NCBI RefSeq assembly: GCF_004210375.1
Contig: NC_134834.1
Coordinates: 151,747,009-151,811,008 of the forward strand
Direction: 5' to 3'
From: Tachypleus tridentatus
Taxonomy: Eukaryota > Arthropoda > Merostomata > Xiphosura > Limulidae
Length of the DNA: 64,000 nt
A model generated the notes under the pieces. That model saw only the letters and a list, made by a program, of their open reading frames with translations. It had not been told where the DNA came from and searched no databases. The stretch's first letter is position 1. Every line of letters starts with the position of its first letter. The position numbers and the translations under genes were made by a program. Shown in pieces: positions 21,695 to 34,700 of this stretch.

Positions 21695-23050
21695 CAAACT
21701 GCAATGCTTTGTTTTTCAAAATGGAAATTAATCAAAAACCTAGTATACTAATAAAAATTACATGCAGGATAACATTTAATTAAACCAGCAAATTAATTTT
21801 ATCAAGTTTTGGGAAAATATTTTCATCCCTTCAAAACTATTTTACAAAGAGTGAAACTTAGACATTTCCGCTTTCAGCAATAAATAAAAGGAGAGACTGT
21901 CTAATTACCAAACAAAATGTTAAATTCCTAAAAGGCAAGTGAATACTCGTATTTATTGAGTTATATGGAGAACTGTAGTTTCCCTCCTGAGAACCAAACA
22001 TAGTTAATTATTTGACAATAACAAAATTCAAGTGTCATCGCGTGTGCTAAATTTCTGGAACTATTTTATAGGGAAAACAAATTATACAGAAAAGGAAAAC
22101 AAAATTGGTTTTATAACTCTATATGTAGCCAATCAAAATCAGTTTAATCTTTACGTCAACCACTGCATCATTGCTTTAAAATATAAAATATTTGACCTTC
22201 AAACGTCCATGAAAATTTCGAAAGAAAATTTGAGTACAACTTTACTACTATCGTAAGTATATCTGTAAAGTAATGTTTACTGCTATGACTAACATGTCTG
22301 TAAAATAATGTTCACTTTTGTAACAAACATGTTTCTAAAGTAATGTGTTCATGTCAACATATTGAATATAATGACTTGCAATATATTCAAAATAAAGTTT
22401 ACGTGTACGTGTTTGTGTGTATAGATGTATGACTAACACGAACAAACAGAATATTCTAAAGCATGAGCTGAAGAGATCGCATCTTTTTCGTTCAAGTTTT
22501 GCTTCTTGCTTGTTTCTGTGTTTTAAAATACCTAATACTTCAGCATATCATCTACATTTTGATATGATGTCGTAACTGATATATCAGTTTCAACAAAAAT
22601 GAAATAAACATGTTAAATCCTCAAAATATTCTGACATTAATTCTTGTTTTGGCAACAGCAATTAGGTAGAACCTTGTAAACTAACGAAGTGTTAAACAGC
22701 TATATTTGGTACACGAAACGTTCAGTAGTTCTGTTTCGTCCTGTTGGCATAGAAATCGTTCTAGGGATAACATTTTTCAACAATTTTTTGGTGTCTGTTC
22801 TGTGTAAGTTTCTTTGTGCTCGGTATGTTCTATAAGTTTCTATATCATTTGTTAACAATAATTTTAACACTTTAGTCATGCTGTAATGTCACATTACACA
22901 AACTCCAGTCTTATCACATCAGTTTTTCCAAGAATTTATTATTTATTGTTTGACGTTGAATTGTAATACTATAGCTTAAGACATGACAGGAATATTAATT
23001 TATGATACTGCGGTACAAGGAGGGATGCAGTAGGCGTTTGGTGTCCGCAT

Positions 23051-23103
23051 TGACGTCAATATTGTTTCGCTTTCATTGGTTGACTTAACTCTTATATAAA
23101 AGG
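23051..23103 (+). promoter_or_regulatory. promoter-like cluster: CRE, CCAAT, TATA
   Basis: TGACGTCA (CREB/ATF site) at 23051-23058, ATTGG (inverted CCAAT) at 23075-23079 and TATATAAAAGG at 23093-23103 have the order and spacing of a core promoter firing rightward. No coding exon follows before the separate promoter at 24185-24288. It may drive a non-coding first exon of the 24,715 gene or an unannotated transcript. Confidence 0.45.
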
Positions 23104-23394
23104 TAAAAACGTTGTGGATAATTGCGCTATTTATAGCAACAGCCGTGGGTTGGTTGAAAAGTCCAAGATTAAAAGAAAAAATATGAGAAGATGACAGAAA
23201 TTTCAGTGATTCATTTTGTGTATTATTTACTTTAAAACAGTGGCATTAATATTCGTTTATTTCGTTGTGTTTTTTTTTTCTTTAGCTGTTTATTTATTAT
23301 CCATCTCTCTATCTACTTATCAAACTGTTTTAAGTTTTAAGATCCTCTGTCACTTTCTCTGTAGCATATTTAATCTGATGTAGGGTGTTTTAAG

Positions 23395-23550
23395 AATTTA
23401 TTGAACATTGATAATTGATGAAACTGTAGAATGGACGGCAACTGCCAGTTGTGGAGAGACAAGTGTAGAGGACGACGTTTCGAAAGTCTTCCGCCTTTCG
23501 CAATCCACCAGGACACTATAAACGACCGACAACACCCCCCCCCCCCCACA
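23395..23550. repeat. copy of the dispersed foldback repeat, ending in C/CA runs
   Basis: The segment 23421-23495 (gaatggacggcaactgcc, aagtgtagaggacgacgttt, cgaaagtcttc) is the same repeat that forms the inverted pair at 60298-60450. It is followed by 13 C and a (CA)n run at 23527-23559. The short minus-strand open frame across it is not a gene. Confidence 0.65.
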
Positions 23551-23599
23551 CACACACACTGACCTAAACAATCTATCAAAGAATACATTGATAATTAGT

Positions 23600-24184
23600 G
23601 GTCTTTTTCACTAATCGCATATCTATTGTTTCAAATAATCACAAGGTATATACAACTGTTTTATATCTTGGCAATGTGAAAGTTAACCATTTTAAATATT
23701 TTCTGTATATATTCATATTGTAAAACTATGGAAATAATGCGTAAATATAAAATTAACGGATTATCCATTAGACATTTCTAACAGATTGAAGACCTTATAA
23801 CATGCAACATGAACATGAACTTATTATACTAATCTCAAGCTAATTTAGTGCCTGGTATTAGTAATAAAACATTATTATTTTTTATTTAGTTTTTGTTACA
23901 TGGGTGTGCTTTCAAGACAGTAGGCTGTATGTCAGATATCGTAACATACAGTATGATTATAAATCCATTTACGTTGTTTACAACATGCAGCGTTCAATAA
24001 ACTTTGGCAACTTGCCAAGACGCAGTCTGGTAGTGCGTTTTACTTTAGTATTGTTGAAAGAACGTAGAATGTCAGAAGGGAGGGGTAGGGATGGAAATGG
24101 TTACTCCATCTATACCCTGTTATACAATACCCACGACGTCAAAACTGCATCATTTTTAGAAAAAGGAATAAGTTCTAATGTTGA
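23600..24184. other. spacer upstream of the 24,185 promoter
   Basis: AT-rich. A 95-residue open frame at 23904-24191 has no recognisable domain and overlaps promoter sequence, so it is probably chance. Confidence 0.4.
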
Positions 24185-24288
24185 CCAATGAAAAATGAGG
24201 ATCCGCCCGATCACGTGCAGAGTGTGTGGATTCCTAGTAAAGAGACCAATAACAAGAACATCACGCAGTTTAGACTTGTGTTATAAAA
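24185..24288 (+). promoter_or_regulatory. core promoter of the unknown 307-residue gene
   Basis: CCAAT at 24185-24189 and 24246-24250 and TATAAAA at 24282-24288 are followed by unspliced sequence up to the ATG at 24715. Transcription would be expected to begin about 30 bases after the TATA box, giving a 5' UTR of roughly 400 bases. This is the nearest promoter-like sequence to the gene; the start site is inferred. Confidence 0.5.
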
Positions 24289-24714
24289 CCGGCGTTAAGG
24301 TGCAGTTGTTAAAGAAGAAAGAGAAGAAGTCTTTAATGTTAAAAGGTTTGAAGTTTTGTAATAAAGGATCGCATTTGAAAAACGCGTACTTTTCACAACC
24401 GTTCCATTAAGGTCTGATTATAAAAGTAAACGTCGCTTATTATTTTTGTAATAGACTCATAAATTGAAATTTCAGCTTACATTACTTACGGAATTGCATT
24501 TTATGTTTAAAAAGTTCCTTTATCTGGGATCAAAATATACATAATTACAAATCTGTACAGAGTGCTTAAGTGATAAGTATTTTTTATTGTTAAAATTGGT
24601 AAAAATTCAGACTATACCAAAGTAAAAACTAGTAACTCGTAGAATTTATTATTTTCGTAATAATAAAGTTTTCTAAGAAACAATTTTTCATTTGGATAAC
24701 TTGACTGGTTTGAA

Positions 24715-26822
24715 ATGGACTGTTATCCGAGTCAGCCCATCAATATTGAGATTAAAGATGAACGCCGTGTTGAACCTCTTTGCTCTAATGAAGATGATAA
24801 TGATGATGTACTAAACATGAGACTGGAAGAATTCTGGGATGCCGAAAAGCACCGAGTTCAGCTTGTCGAAAGTCAAGTTTTTTCTAGCAGTTTGGAGAAT
24901 CAATTTCTGTACGAAGATAGCGTTAGCAAACCCGTTTCAGATATATTGGATTTCGCCCAGAAGGTAGGACTGAATATTAGGGTTGGTTAGGCCTCAAATA
25001 GTAGTGAGGCACTTCATTTACTTCTCAACAAATAATATAAGTAGGCCTGTGTTTTGATACTCGCTTTGTATTTTAGGTATGAGAAAACGTAAAATTTATT
25101 TCGTTTGTATATACTGTTTTAAACAAGGTAACAAACTGTTGTTTACGGGTCTTTTATACGCTTTCTGGTATAATAGGTTTTTGTGTGTGTTTTTTAAGTG
25201 CATGTGATGTTTCGTTATCCCCCAACAAAGCCCTGGATTTCCTGTGTAATATAACAATATTCAGCATATTAACTGTATCAGTATTGCTCTATCCTTCCAT
25301 TCAGTTATACCGCGGTAAGTATGGGGCTTATAACACTAAACATCGAGCTCAGATACACACAGCCATTTTGTACCTTTCGAGCTATACAACAAACATGTAA
25401 TGTTAATAGTATGAGCTACGCCTAATAGATATTTTTTCTGTTTAGCAACGGAGTTTTCCAGGGTAATCAAAACAACCCATTTGTAAGTTATAAGTTGAAT
25501 CGGTTGTACTGTATTATATCAGTGCTGTAGGTTAACTTTATAACTATATATGTATATATTTTACATTTTAAACTTTTGATACGAAGTCAAAATTTGTCGT
25601 GCATTTTAAGCCTTGGTTATTGAAATATCGTAATATGTTTCGCATCAGTCAGTTTTCAAACTATGGGATGTATTCCGGTCTTTTCCAAAAAGAAATAAGG
25701 AAAAATTTGGTGCAAATAAATATTTTCCTTAAAAAGAACACTACCATACCACAAGTGATACAGTCTTATATCTGACTGTAGGAGGGTTTGGAAACATGTG
25801 AGACGTACATCATTTTATTTAAAATGCATATCTGAAAATAGTGGGAGTGTGGATGGAATCTATGAAGTGGAAGAACCTCTATTTTACATATTAGTTAGTA
25901 GCTACGTAGACATGAATATAAACGGTTAGTGTTTGTAACACATCCTCCCCCACTCCCAAGCTACTGGTGGGTTAATATTTGCCTTCTATAACAACAATGT
26001 ACTGACCTCAAGTATTCTTTGATTGGTTTTGTTAGCAGGTTCCCACTCGCATCTCTGATGTAGATACCGGTCTTACAATACGTGGCGAAGATATACCAAC
26101 AGTTTACACCATCAGTGGTCTGCAAAATTATGAATTTCCTGTCGTTGGTAAGAGGTTAATAAAATTGTCATTTTCTAATTATAAGATAATACTTTCCGTG
26201 TGTGTATATGTGTACACACGTACAATTTTATATTCTTTTCTTGAATGTTTTCACAGGTACCTACATAGATAGGCGAATTGTACCAGGTTTTAAGTACAGG
26301 GTTCGAATCATTCAAACCGACCTTTATCAGTTCGATGGCAAGGCCTTGAATTTAAAATCAATCGGAATGGGCTATGGAAAGCGGCTGACCTTTGAAAGCG
26401 AGAGCCTGAACTACAATGAAAATTATTTTTGGTCTGACACGGATCCAAATGGTTACGGTTTTACCGTTGTTGCCATGGAGAAGGGTGATGAGTTCATTAT
26501 CAAAGATGATAAAGATGTCGTCTGCGGAGAACTAACAGTAAGAAAATGTTCCAACTCTCAATCTGAGAGAGACATGCGGGTAACCAAAGATGGAGTCGTT
26601 GAAAAAACCATTGAAGTTAGGCTATGGGCTAAAATCAGAAACGCATGCAATGGGCTAGATATTCGGCTAGAAACGAGCCAGGACGTTGAGCTTATAGGAA
26701 TAGTCTCCCTCGTGAGATCAAAGCGAATAGCAGTAGCTGAGGTCCACAGGGTGGAATTTGATGACTGCAGCCTGAAAGGCTACCATCTTGAGACTCGTGC
26801 CAAGAGAAAGAGCGTGACTTGA
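24715..26822 (+). CDS. unrecognised 307-residue protein (three exons)
   Basis: Exons 24715-24963, 26039-26147 and 26257-26822 join in phase (249+109+566 = 924 nt) with GT/AG borders (AAG|gtagga, gttagcag|GTT, GTTG|gtaaga, tttcacag|GTA). Residues 1-83 are acidic, with a run of Asp/Glu/Asn (SNEDDNDDVLNM). From about residue 84 onward the sequence alternates in a way that suggests a beta-rich fold: VPGFKYRVRIIQTDLYQFDG, LNYNENYFWSDTDPNGYGF, EFIIKDDKDVVCGELTVRKC, KTIEVRLWAKIRNACNGLDI. There is no signal peptide or membrane segment, and the C-terminus is basic (RAKRKSVT), which could be a nuclear signal. Base use is clearly coding-like, with GC above the flanks. I recognise no family; the predicted fold is a guess. 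Confidence 0.8.
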
Positions 26823-27088
26823 GGTTGATTGAGTTTGCTAATCAACTGACACTGGCTTGACGAAAGGAGAACAGATTCTAGTCTTCCCACATCTGTAGTA
26901 AAGATAATTTGTTACATTGCTTTGAATAGGTACACACACTCCATGGCAAAAGTCGGTTAAATAAGTATTGTATGTATGTTTGTATAGTCAGTCTTATCAT
27001 ATTTATAAATTACCTGAAGAAACCACTTTCAGTCAGGTGAAGATGTTAAAAAGAAATATATCAACAGTATTCTGAATGTCCAAAACAA

Positions 27089-27489
27089 AATAAAGTGCAG
27101 ACGAGAAGATTGAGTTTTGCAGAACTACTTACTGTAATAACTTTAGAAACATTTTAAAAGTAAGAGAGAAAAATGTTCTTTGTTATTTTCTGGAACAATA
27201 ATATATATTTTACGTGTTTAGATTGTTTAGTCTTTGTATCTTTTGTTTAAATAAAGACAGTTTTACTTTTTATTTGGATTAGTGTTAGTGTTCACCAAGG
27301 TCAACAAGCTACATAAATTTTTAATTTTAGTTTCCAAATGGTTCTGAATTTTGTATCTGGGGTTGAAAAATAAAGTATGAGAACACTGTGCCGTCTCTTT
27401 TTAAAGTGTGAGATATTTGTATTTGAAATTAACTAGATGTATGTATCGTGATAATCGTTGTCATGTACGTTGTAAATATGCTGAATAAA
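27089..27489 (+). terminator. polyadenylation signals of the 307-residue gene
   Basis: AATAAA occurs at 27089-27094, 27250-27255 and 27484-27489, within 270-670 bases of the stop. The last is followed by GT-rich sequence. Alternative 3' ends are possible; which is used cannot be told. Confidence 0.45.
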
Positions 27490-28044
27490 CAATATTGAAT
27501 CGCATTTTCTTGGTTGTTGATTTTTATTCGCGTGTAGTTTCGTATTTTGGAGATCCATCCTTCCGGCAATTCCATATGGTAAACACAACATTAGAACAAG
27601 TGTTGTAGTGGTACAAGTTGCATATAAACTTTTTTTCGGGAAAAAATTATGAAAAACACATTGTTGTGTTACCGTGTATTAAAAATAAAAGGGAATTGAA
27701 GAAAAACAAGATAACTGAATGATTTACAAATGCATCATTTATTGCGATCTTGGTTTCACCAGTAAAGGTATTGTCAATAATTGTATTTACAAGCCCTAAT
27801 GATGGCAACTAGTTGACTGAAAGAACTAATAAAAACGTTATTTTACTGTGCCAAAAATAACGCACGCATATATACACTTGCACACTGAAAGTTTTCGGAG
27901 CGTTGCTGTTGTTTCTTAACATAAACCTCCAGAGTCAGCTGATTTGTCCTCTGTTCCATCAATAGGAGTCGAATCGTGAATGTTAAGAGTTTTGAGTTCG
28001 TAAACTTAAGCCTTCTAGTGGTATGTTTGCGGACAAATACCGGA
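27490..28044. other. intergenic, nothing recognised
   Basis: AT-rich sequence downstream of the 307-residue gene, with no exon or repeat I can support. Confidence 0.45.
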
Positions 28045-28450
28045 ACGGTACAAAAGCAAAACAAGGAACTGTATAAAAAGCAAAATGTACAATGAAATAA
28101 TAACAAAAATAGTGACAGTGAGAAAAAATGTACGGAAATGACAAAAATGTACAACAGTAGAAAAACAGCAAAATTATACAAGTGAAAAAAAAAAGAAGCA
28201 AATACGTACAAAAATTAAACAATAATGTAAAAAAAAAAGAAAAAATGTACAAATTAAACAAAGTAGATTAAAGTTAAACAAAAAACACAATTTTAATAAA
28301 CGGGTGAACTGTACAATGAAAAATGTACAAAAAGTGAGCAGAAATTAAAAGCAAAGCAAAATTATACAAAAGTAAAAATTCAAAACACAGTATACAAGTT
28401 AAATACAGCAAAATATACAAAAATTAAAGAAAGCAAAGATGTAAAAAAGT
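28045..28450. repeat. low-complexity array of 'aaaatgtacaa'-like units
   Basis: Irregular repeats of 'atgtacaa', 'aaaattaaac' and 'gcaaaat' over 400 bases. The T-rich minus-strand open frames across it (runs of F, L, S, Y) are artefacts of this composition. Confidence 0.75.
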
Positions 28451-28454
28451 ACGT

Positions 28455-28535
28455 TACAAACTGGGTTTTGATACACGTGGTCGGCAGACTACAGATAGCT
28501 CATTGTGTAGCTTTGTGGTTAATTACAAACAAACC
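28455..28535 (+). repeat. tRNA-derived SINE, family C, 5'-truncated
   Basis: Starts at 'ttacaaactgggttttgata', keeps 'acagatagctcattgtgtag' and ends in ATTACAAACAAACC. Confidence 0.65.
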
Positions 28536-28989
28536 GTAAATGAATGGTTTATGAATAACTCTTAACATGAAAGTTCAATTTTTCTTTTAAATTAGGGGGA
28601 ATCTGTTTGATTTAAAAATCAAGAATATTTTATAGAATTGGCCTATTAATATACTGTTGATATATGCCATAAGTACTTTGATAATTAGTGTAAACATTGT
28701 TCCAAAAACATTATAGGATAGGTTTGGCCATAGAAAAGAATTCTCCATAATATCCTCATTTGCGTTCTGAGCTCGTTTGCCAACAGCATGTAATATAAAG
28801 TTTATAAATCACGATATTTGGTCGTTTTGTTTTTATTATAATATACTAAACGTTAGAATTATTGACTTGAGACGAAGTTAAACATAACTAGGCGTGTTCT
28901 ATAAAAATAGAAAAATAGGTTAAGTGTCATTGTAAATAATAGTGAAAATATTTAGTAATGTAGGCCTAACAATTTCCTTCATCCTAGAT

Positions 28990-29110
28990 TTCTTTCCGGT
29001 GAGTCAGCGATAGGTTTACAGAGTTAAAAGGGCTAAGATCCGGGTCTCGATTCCTCATGGTGGACAGAGTGCAGATAGCCCTTGTGTAGCTTTACGCTAA
29101 TACGAAAAAA
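28990..29110 (+). repeat. tRNA-derived SINE, related to family B
   Basis: 'cggtgagtcagcgataggtt', 'ccgggtctcgattcctcatg', 'gcagatagcccttgtgtagc' and 'acgctaatacgaaaaaac' follow the family B order, with an extra 10 bases in the tRNA-like part. Confidence 0.6.
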
Positions 29111-31775
29111 CTCGCCAGAGATTAACTCTTAGTACTCGCCATATATCTAATTTAATCATAAAAGTACATGGTGGTTGTATTCGTGAATGAAACCGATTTC
29201 TCGACAACTATGAAATAGACGAACTCACAATAAAAGCAGAGTTCGTCCAGGAATTTCTGAGGGTTCTTGGGAGAGAGATAATTCGACAATTTTTTCCTTT
29301 AGTGTGAAAATCACAGGTGAATATGTTCTAAACAAATGAATAAAATAAGTTTAATGTGACTCACTATAAGAACTAACAGCCCTTTCTTAAACTGGATAAT
29401 GTTTAATTCTGTTATCTTTTTCTAGCAGAAGAACTAACACTGTAATATACAAAATAAGATCTCGGCTAGTGAAACAACTGAATCAAGGAAACGCTCGGAT
29501 CTAAAATGTGAAATCGCTTTCTTTGTTCAGTTGACTGTATCACCTCGTGACCACTTTTCTGACAGCAAAGGACATTCCAATGCTAACCCGTTCGGCTCGG
29601 ATGCTCCACCTAATTGTGAAATATCCTTGTAGACAGAGATGGCATAACCTATTAAAGAGAACAAAGGCACGAAGTAACTAAAACAAGGAAATGTTAACAC
29701 TTCTGGACCACACATTACCGCCATGACAGCGTGGAAACTACGTCATAAATATTGAAATTTCTAAAGCATTATAGAAAGTAGGGAATACTTGGTATGCTTG
29801 CACATTACATGGTAATAATGAAGTACTGGCAAAAATTATAACATGAGAAATTAACTTTACTTGTTTGAATATTCGAAAAATAAACAAATTACTAACTTTT
29901 AGGGTTCCAGAGTAGAAGGCTTAACTTTTAAACAGTTATCTTTAACCCTTATGTTATACAAACATAAAAGCAGAGACTTATCTACAATATTGTTAACTGA
30001 AATATTATAAAATATCATATTAAAATATAATTACATTTATAGTAAAGGCAGGTGTGTGATAACGATAGTTGTTGTTGTTCATCCTGTGAATTTCACGGTT
30101 CACAGTTTGTTGTTGCAATTACGCCCTGTGCGTTTTGGGCCGTTGGGGAAACAACAGTGTGGCGGTGGATGCTGTTTACTGGTTACATTCCATTTAGTCA
30201 GTCAGTTCAAAATCAGTTGTACAAAGAACTATCGTTGCATGAAAATTCTGGAGAAAAGAAATGTTTTCAATATTTTATAATAGATATTTGCTAGAGGGCG
30301 TCTGACATTAGGCGTCTGGAAATTTCATGAAAGTTAAGAATCAAGAAACTTCGTGTAATCAAACAGTTTGAGTACAATATGAATATTAGTAATTAAGGAT
30401 AATTGAGTTCACTTCTGACCAGTCAGTTAGTGAGTGAAACTGTGAAATAATAAGTGATATATTCAGTGTTATTTGTAAGAGTTATCGTGTCTCTTCAGTC
30501 ACTTCACTTGGAAAATTAACGCGGTTGTTTATCAATCGATTTACTTCCAGAAGAATTTCAATAAGTTTGGTGTATGTACCATTTGCCTCGCAGTTTCTGT
30601 TGAAAAGTTTATTTATGAAATTAGGATAATGAGTGAAAGTGGTTGCAAAAACGATATTGAAGAAATAAAAATAATTCATTGGTGTTACGTGGGCTGGACT
30701 AAGTATTATTTTTACCAAATAATTCAAAATAGAAAACAAAAACAGCCAAATGAGAGAACACCATAAAACAAAATTATACTCTAATGGTCAAGAAGCTCGA
30801 CTTTAATGATACTGTTTAAGAGGTTTATTTAATTTTATTAAAATATATTTAAATATTTTGCCATTTGTTAACAATATTTTAAATTCCTATTTAGAAAAAA
30901 AACTTATTTAAAATCAGTATTACACCTCTTGACTTATAATATCCAGAAGTTTAATATTATTTGCAACTTTATTGAAAAATACAAAACTTTCCACCTTGAC
31001 CGGTATTTTTATTTTTATTGTACTTTTCTAAGTGTCATTTATCTTTTAATTTTTTTATTGAAAATAAACCTTTTGATTAGATTAGCGCATTGTAAGTTTA
31101 AACTAATAAATCAGACTACTGAATCAGAAAATAAATAAAGACGAACAACATTTAGCACCGTAACATAAAACTAGATATATAAGGTATTAAACTGATTTTC
31201 AGTTTTGCTCTAAAAAAGCAGCTGATTTTTAATTGCAGTTCCTTCCTATTTATTTTAACAGTTTCAAATGAAGTTCCTATTGGTGGAACTGTTGCAATGG
31301 TGTTGTAACCTGTGTTATGATCATATTTAGATTAATTCAAACAGAAATGACTCATGAAAAAAATGCTATTCACTGTTAATTTAGGAATTACTTATTTACA
31401 ATTTAGTTTTCGTTATTTATTATAACTAACCATTAATTTTCGTTCGTTTGACGTGGAAAATTGATACAATTGTGAAAAACCATTCATTATACTTTTAAAT
31501 ATATGTTCAAAAATAAAATATATCATTTAATAATTCAGTTCCAATGTGTAGATGTCGCTACTTATAATTTGAATCAAAAAGTTTGTATGACTTGTGTATT
31601 ATTTATAATTGTACTGTTATAGTTTAGGATGAGTTAGTTGGAAGGTTGGTGTAGAAGTGAGGTTGGAAAATAATAAAAAATATTATACTCCTTATAGCAG
31701 TATTTTTATTCCAGAGTTTATAATGTGTTTTTTATGTTGATATTAACATAACTTATTTATTTTAGATTGTTCAAA
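29111..31775. other. intergenic; 5' region of the PRXL2B gene
   Basis: No coding exon seen. A splice acceptor (tttattttag) lies at 31754-31764, just before the PRXL2B ATG, so at least one non-coding first exon should lie here. A donor-like ATTTgtaagag near 30474 is one candidate. Open frames at 29527-29724, 30052-30294 and 30482-30739 have no recognisable product. Confidence 0.4.
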
Positions 31776-34700
31776 ATGAACGAAGCACAGAAAATTGCAA
31801 AAAACTTGGTGAAGTCTGTGGCTACACAAGAAGTAAGTTTGTATTAAAAAATTGGTATTACTCCATAAGTAAGTTGTAACCAATGTAACCTTAATAGTGT
31901 CTGTTATAGTTTGCATGCTGATTATAGGTATTGTTTTATTGCGACTTACAGATATTATAATAAATAATATTTTTAAAACGAGTACAACTTTTCAGTAACT
32001 GATACAATCATTTTTGACATATAATCTCAAGTTCAAAATAATGATCGCACTAACTATATTTTAGCATAAATTTAAAAGCTGTAACTCGTAGTAATTTAAC
32101 AATTTAATTTTAGTTTACCCTGCAGTATTGCCAACACGTACTTGTAAGTTCTAGGGTTAATTTTGATTAATATAAATTAATTACATATATATTTTAATTT
32201 TTAAAAGTAACGCTGCATAACTGCGTATTTGTATTTTGGTAGTTGTAGAAGTATTAATCTTGGTTTATTTAGGATTAAGCACAAAGTTACGTAATTTGCT
32301 ATCGGTGCTCTGTCCGCCACAGTTATCGAAACCCGATTTCTAGCGGTTTAGTCTGTAGACATAACATTGTGCCACTGGGTGGCAGTATAGTAATGACGCT
32401 CTACCGCTATTCATTATTTATAAATATCTTCTTTTATTCATTTTTATGAAGTTGTTAAGTTTGTTTTTAAAATGTCTGAAATTTGGTTTATAATTATTTA
32501 TTTAACTCGGTTACCAATAGAACATATATAGCTATCTACTTAAAAATATAAAGTGCTAAGTAGCTATGGAACACCTTATCATCCTCGGGAGTTTAGGATT
32601 TATAGGGTAATTAGAAATGTACGTAGAAAAACTTATTATTATAATAAGTTGCCTTTTTATAATTAGTAGGTCATTATGCAACAGGGATGGCACATTAAAA
32701 GATTTGAAAGGCTTTGGCTTCCCAGAGATATGTTCCCTCACTTTGTAGGGTATTGTTCTCACCAACTCAAAATATAATATACTATATATGGACAAAGACA
32801 GAGCGTGTACTCGCAAACTAATTATTCTTAACTGTGCAACAACCCACACCTGACAGAATAACATTCCTGAACAAAGTGATTGTGTTCCACGTCTGGTATG
32901 TGGTCTAATACAAGGTGTTCGGAAAGTCACTGTGCACTTATATATTTATTAACAGACATTTCAATATAGAATACAGGAGGTAAATATAAATGACAATTAT
33001 AAACAATGTTGAAAGTGACCCCCGTTGGCATCAATGCAGGCTTGGATCCTTCTTATTTTGTTTCTAAACACCGCTATCAGTTGCTGGCTTGAAATAGACT
33101 GAATTTTGTGAATTAACGTAACCCGAGAGATGGAACTATGCTCGTCGGTGAAAAAGGTCACATCCAACACATTAGCTGCATTCTCTTCGATAAATCGGTT
33201 AAACCATCTGCAATAGCGTATTCGTTTTTCATTATCAGTTGCTTCTAGTTCTTGTACCGCCATTATTTTGTATGGGGAGAGCTTTAATTTCTTTCTGACG
33301 GCCTTATGAGCAGTTCCAAGACCAATATCATGCTGGTGAGCTAACTTTCGTAATGAATTTGATGGACTCTGCATCACACTGTCAGAAATATCCAACAGTT
33401 TCTCCTCCGATAGCTTTGCTGGCCTTTCACAGCGTTTGGCATCATCCACTGATCCTGTTTCTCGAAACTTATCAACAAGGTTACGAACTGCATTGCGACG
33501 TGGAACAGGTGTATCTGGGAATTTTTCAGCAAATCGCTGTCGCATCACATCTGTGTATCTACCACTTTCTCAGAATACGTGTTCGACGAGCTATACACGT
33601 TCTTCAGTTGTTAAAACCATATTGGGATTAAAATCTGAAATATTATAAAATATGATTACAAAATTGCGCAGTGACTTTCCGAACACCCTGTAGTAAAGGT
33701 TTTATTAATGGTTAGAACAAACAGTGTTTTTCATGAAGTATTTAGCGTACTACATAAGGGAATTTTTTTACTGAAATGATTAGTGAACCAAATAGGGACA
33801 TTTTTTCTCTTCATGTATTTGGAGAACCAACTAGAGACAGTGATTTTCTTTAAAAAATTACAAAACCATTTAAGAACAGTGTTCCACCTTAAGTGGTTGG
33901 GGAAGTAACTAAGGACAATGTTTCTGACATGTAGTTAGGGGTACAGTTAAGAACAGAATTGTTACTATGAAACAGTAATAACTATATCGTCAGGAGAATA
34001 AAGTGCAGAAAAATTTAAGAGTCTGTAATCACTATTTAACTAGATACGAAGTTTTGTTATTGTTTTAAAATCACAGTAAAAATAACTAGTATTCTAACCT
34101 GTATGAAGCCAGAAAGGTGACAGTTTTATAATATCTTTTAACCTGTATGAAGAGAACCTGTATTAAACCATGAGGGTGACAGTTTTATAATATCTTTTAA
34201 CCTGTATGAAGACAGAAAGGTGACAGTTTTATAATATCTTATCTTATAACCTGTATTAAACCATGAGGGTGACAGTTTTATAATAACTTCTATTCCAATC
34301 ATTGTGAAGCTGTGGAGTTTCATGTTATCACAGATGGTCAATTTGAATTCTGAAAGGAAAAGTCGTGTCTTAAGATTTTGCTATCTTTGAGAATGTTGCA
34401 TTTAATCTTATGTTAAGAATGAAACAAATTTGTTGGATTGTTGGAAGGCTTTTGATAAAGCATTACAATAGAAATTACAAAGATGGGAACAAGATGTGAT
34501 AAGATTGTTAAAGTGTAGTTGTGTGGTGTATGACAGAGAACTGTTTCAAATGAGGTTAAATCACTATGGATTTTTGTTAAAACTGGTATATCCCATAATT
34601 CAATGCTGGTTTTAATTAATAACTTTGGTAATAAGGTAAAAATATGTTAATTTTATAGATATTCATGTGTATTTCCCACTTAACATAGATGCTTTACATT

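Larger units (their letters stand above)
19074..23040. other. intergenic region, mostly empty
   Basis: No gene seen over 4 kb. Contents are a short direct duplication at 19397-19482 (aatacacgaccagtgtcatt twice), the E-box cluster at 20480-20548, a (GA)n run at 21672-21694 and diverged 'ctgtaaagtaatgttcac' repeats at 22260-22345. An open frame at 22032-22256 is AT-rich and unsupported. Confidence 0.5.

Noticed and set aside
23904-24410. Two open frames of 95 and 71 residues upstream of the 307-residue gene
   Set aside because: They overlap the CCAAT/TATA region and the expected 5' UTR, and have no splice sites linking them to the next exon.
27843-28261. Minus-strand frames of 122 and 92 residues rich in F, L, S and Y
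   Set aside because: They come from the T-rich complement of a low-complexity array; hydrophobicity reflects composition, not a membrane protein.
30482-30739. 85-residue minus-strand open frame near the PRXL2B 5' region
   Set aside because: No recognisable motif. The region is more likely promoter or non-coding exon sequence of the + strand gene.
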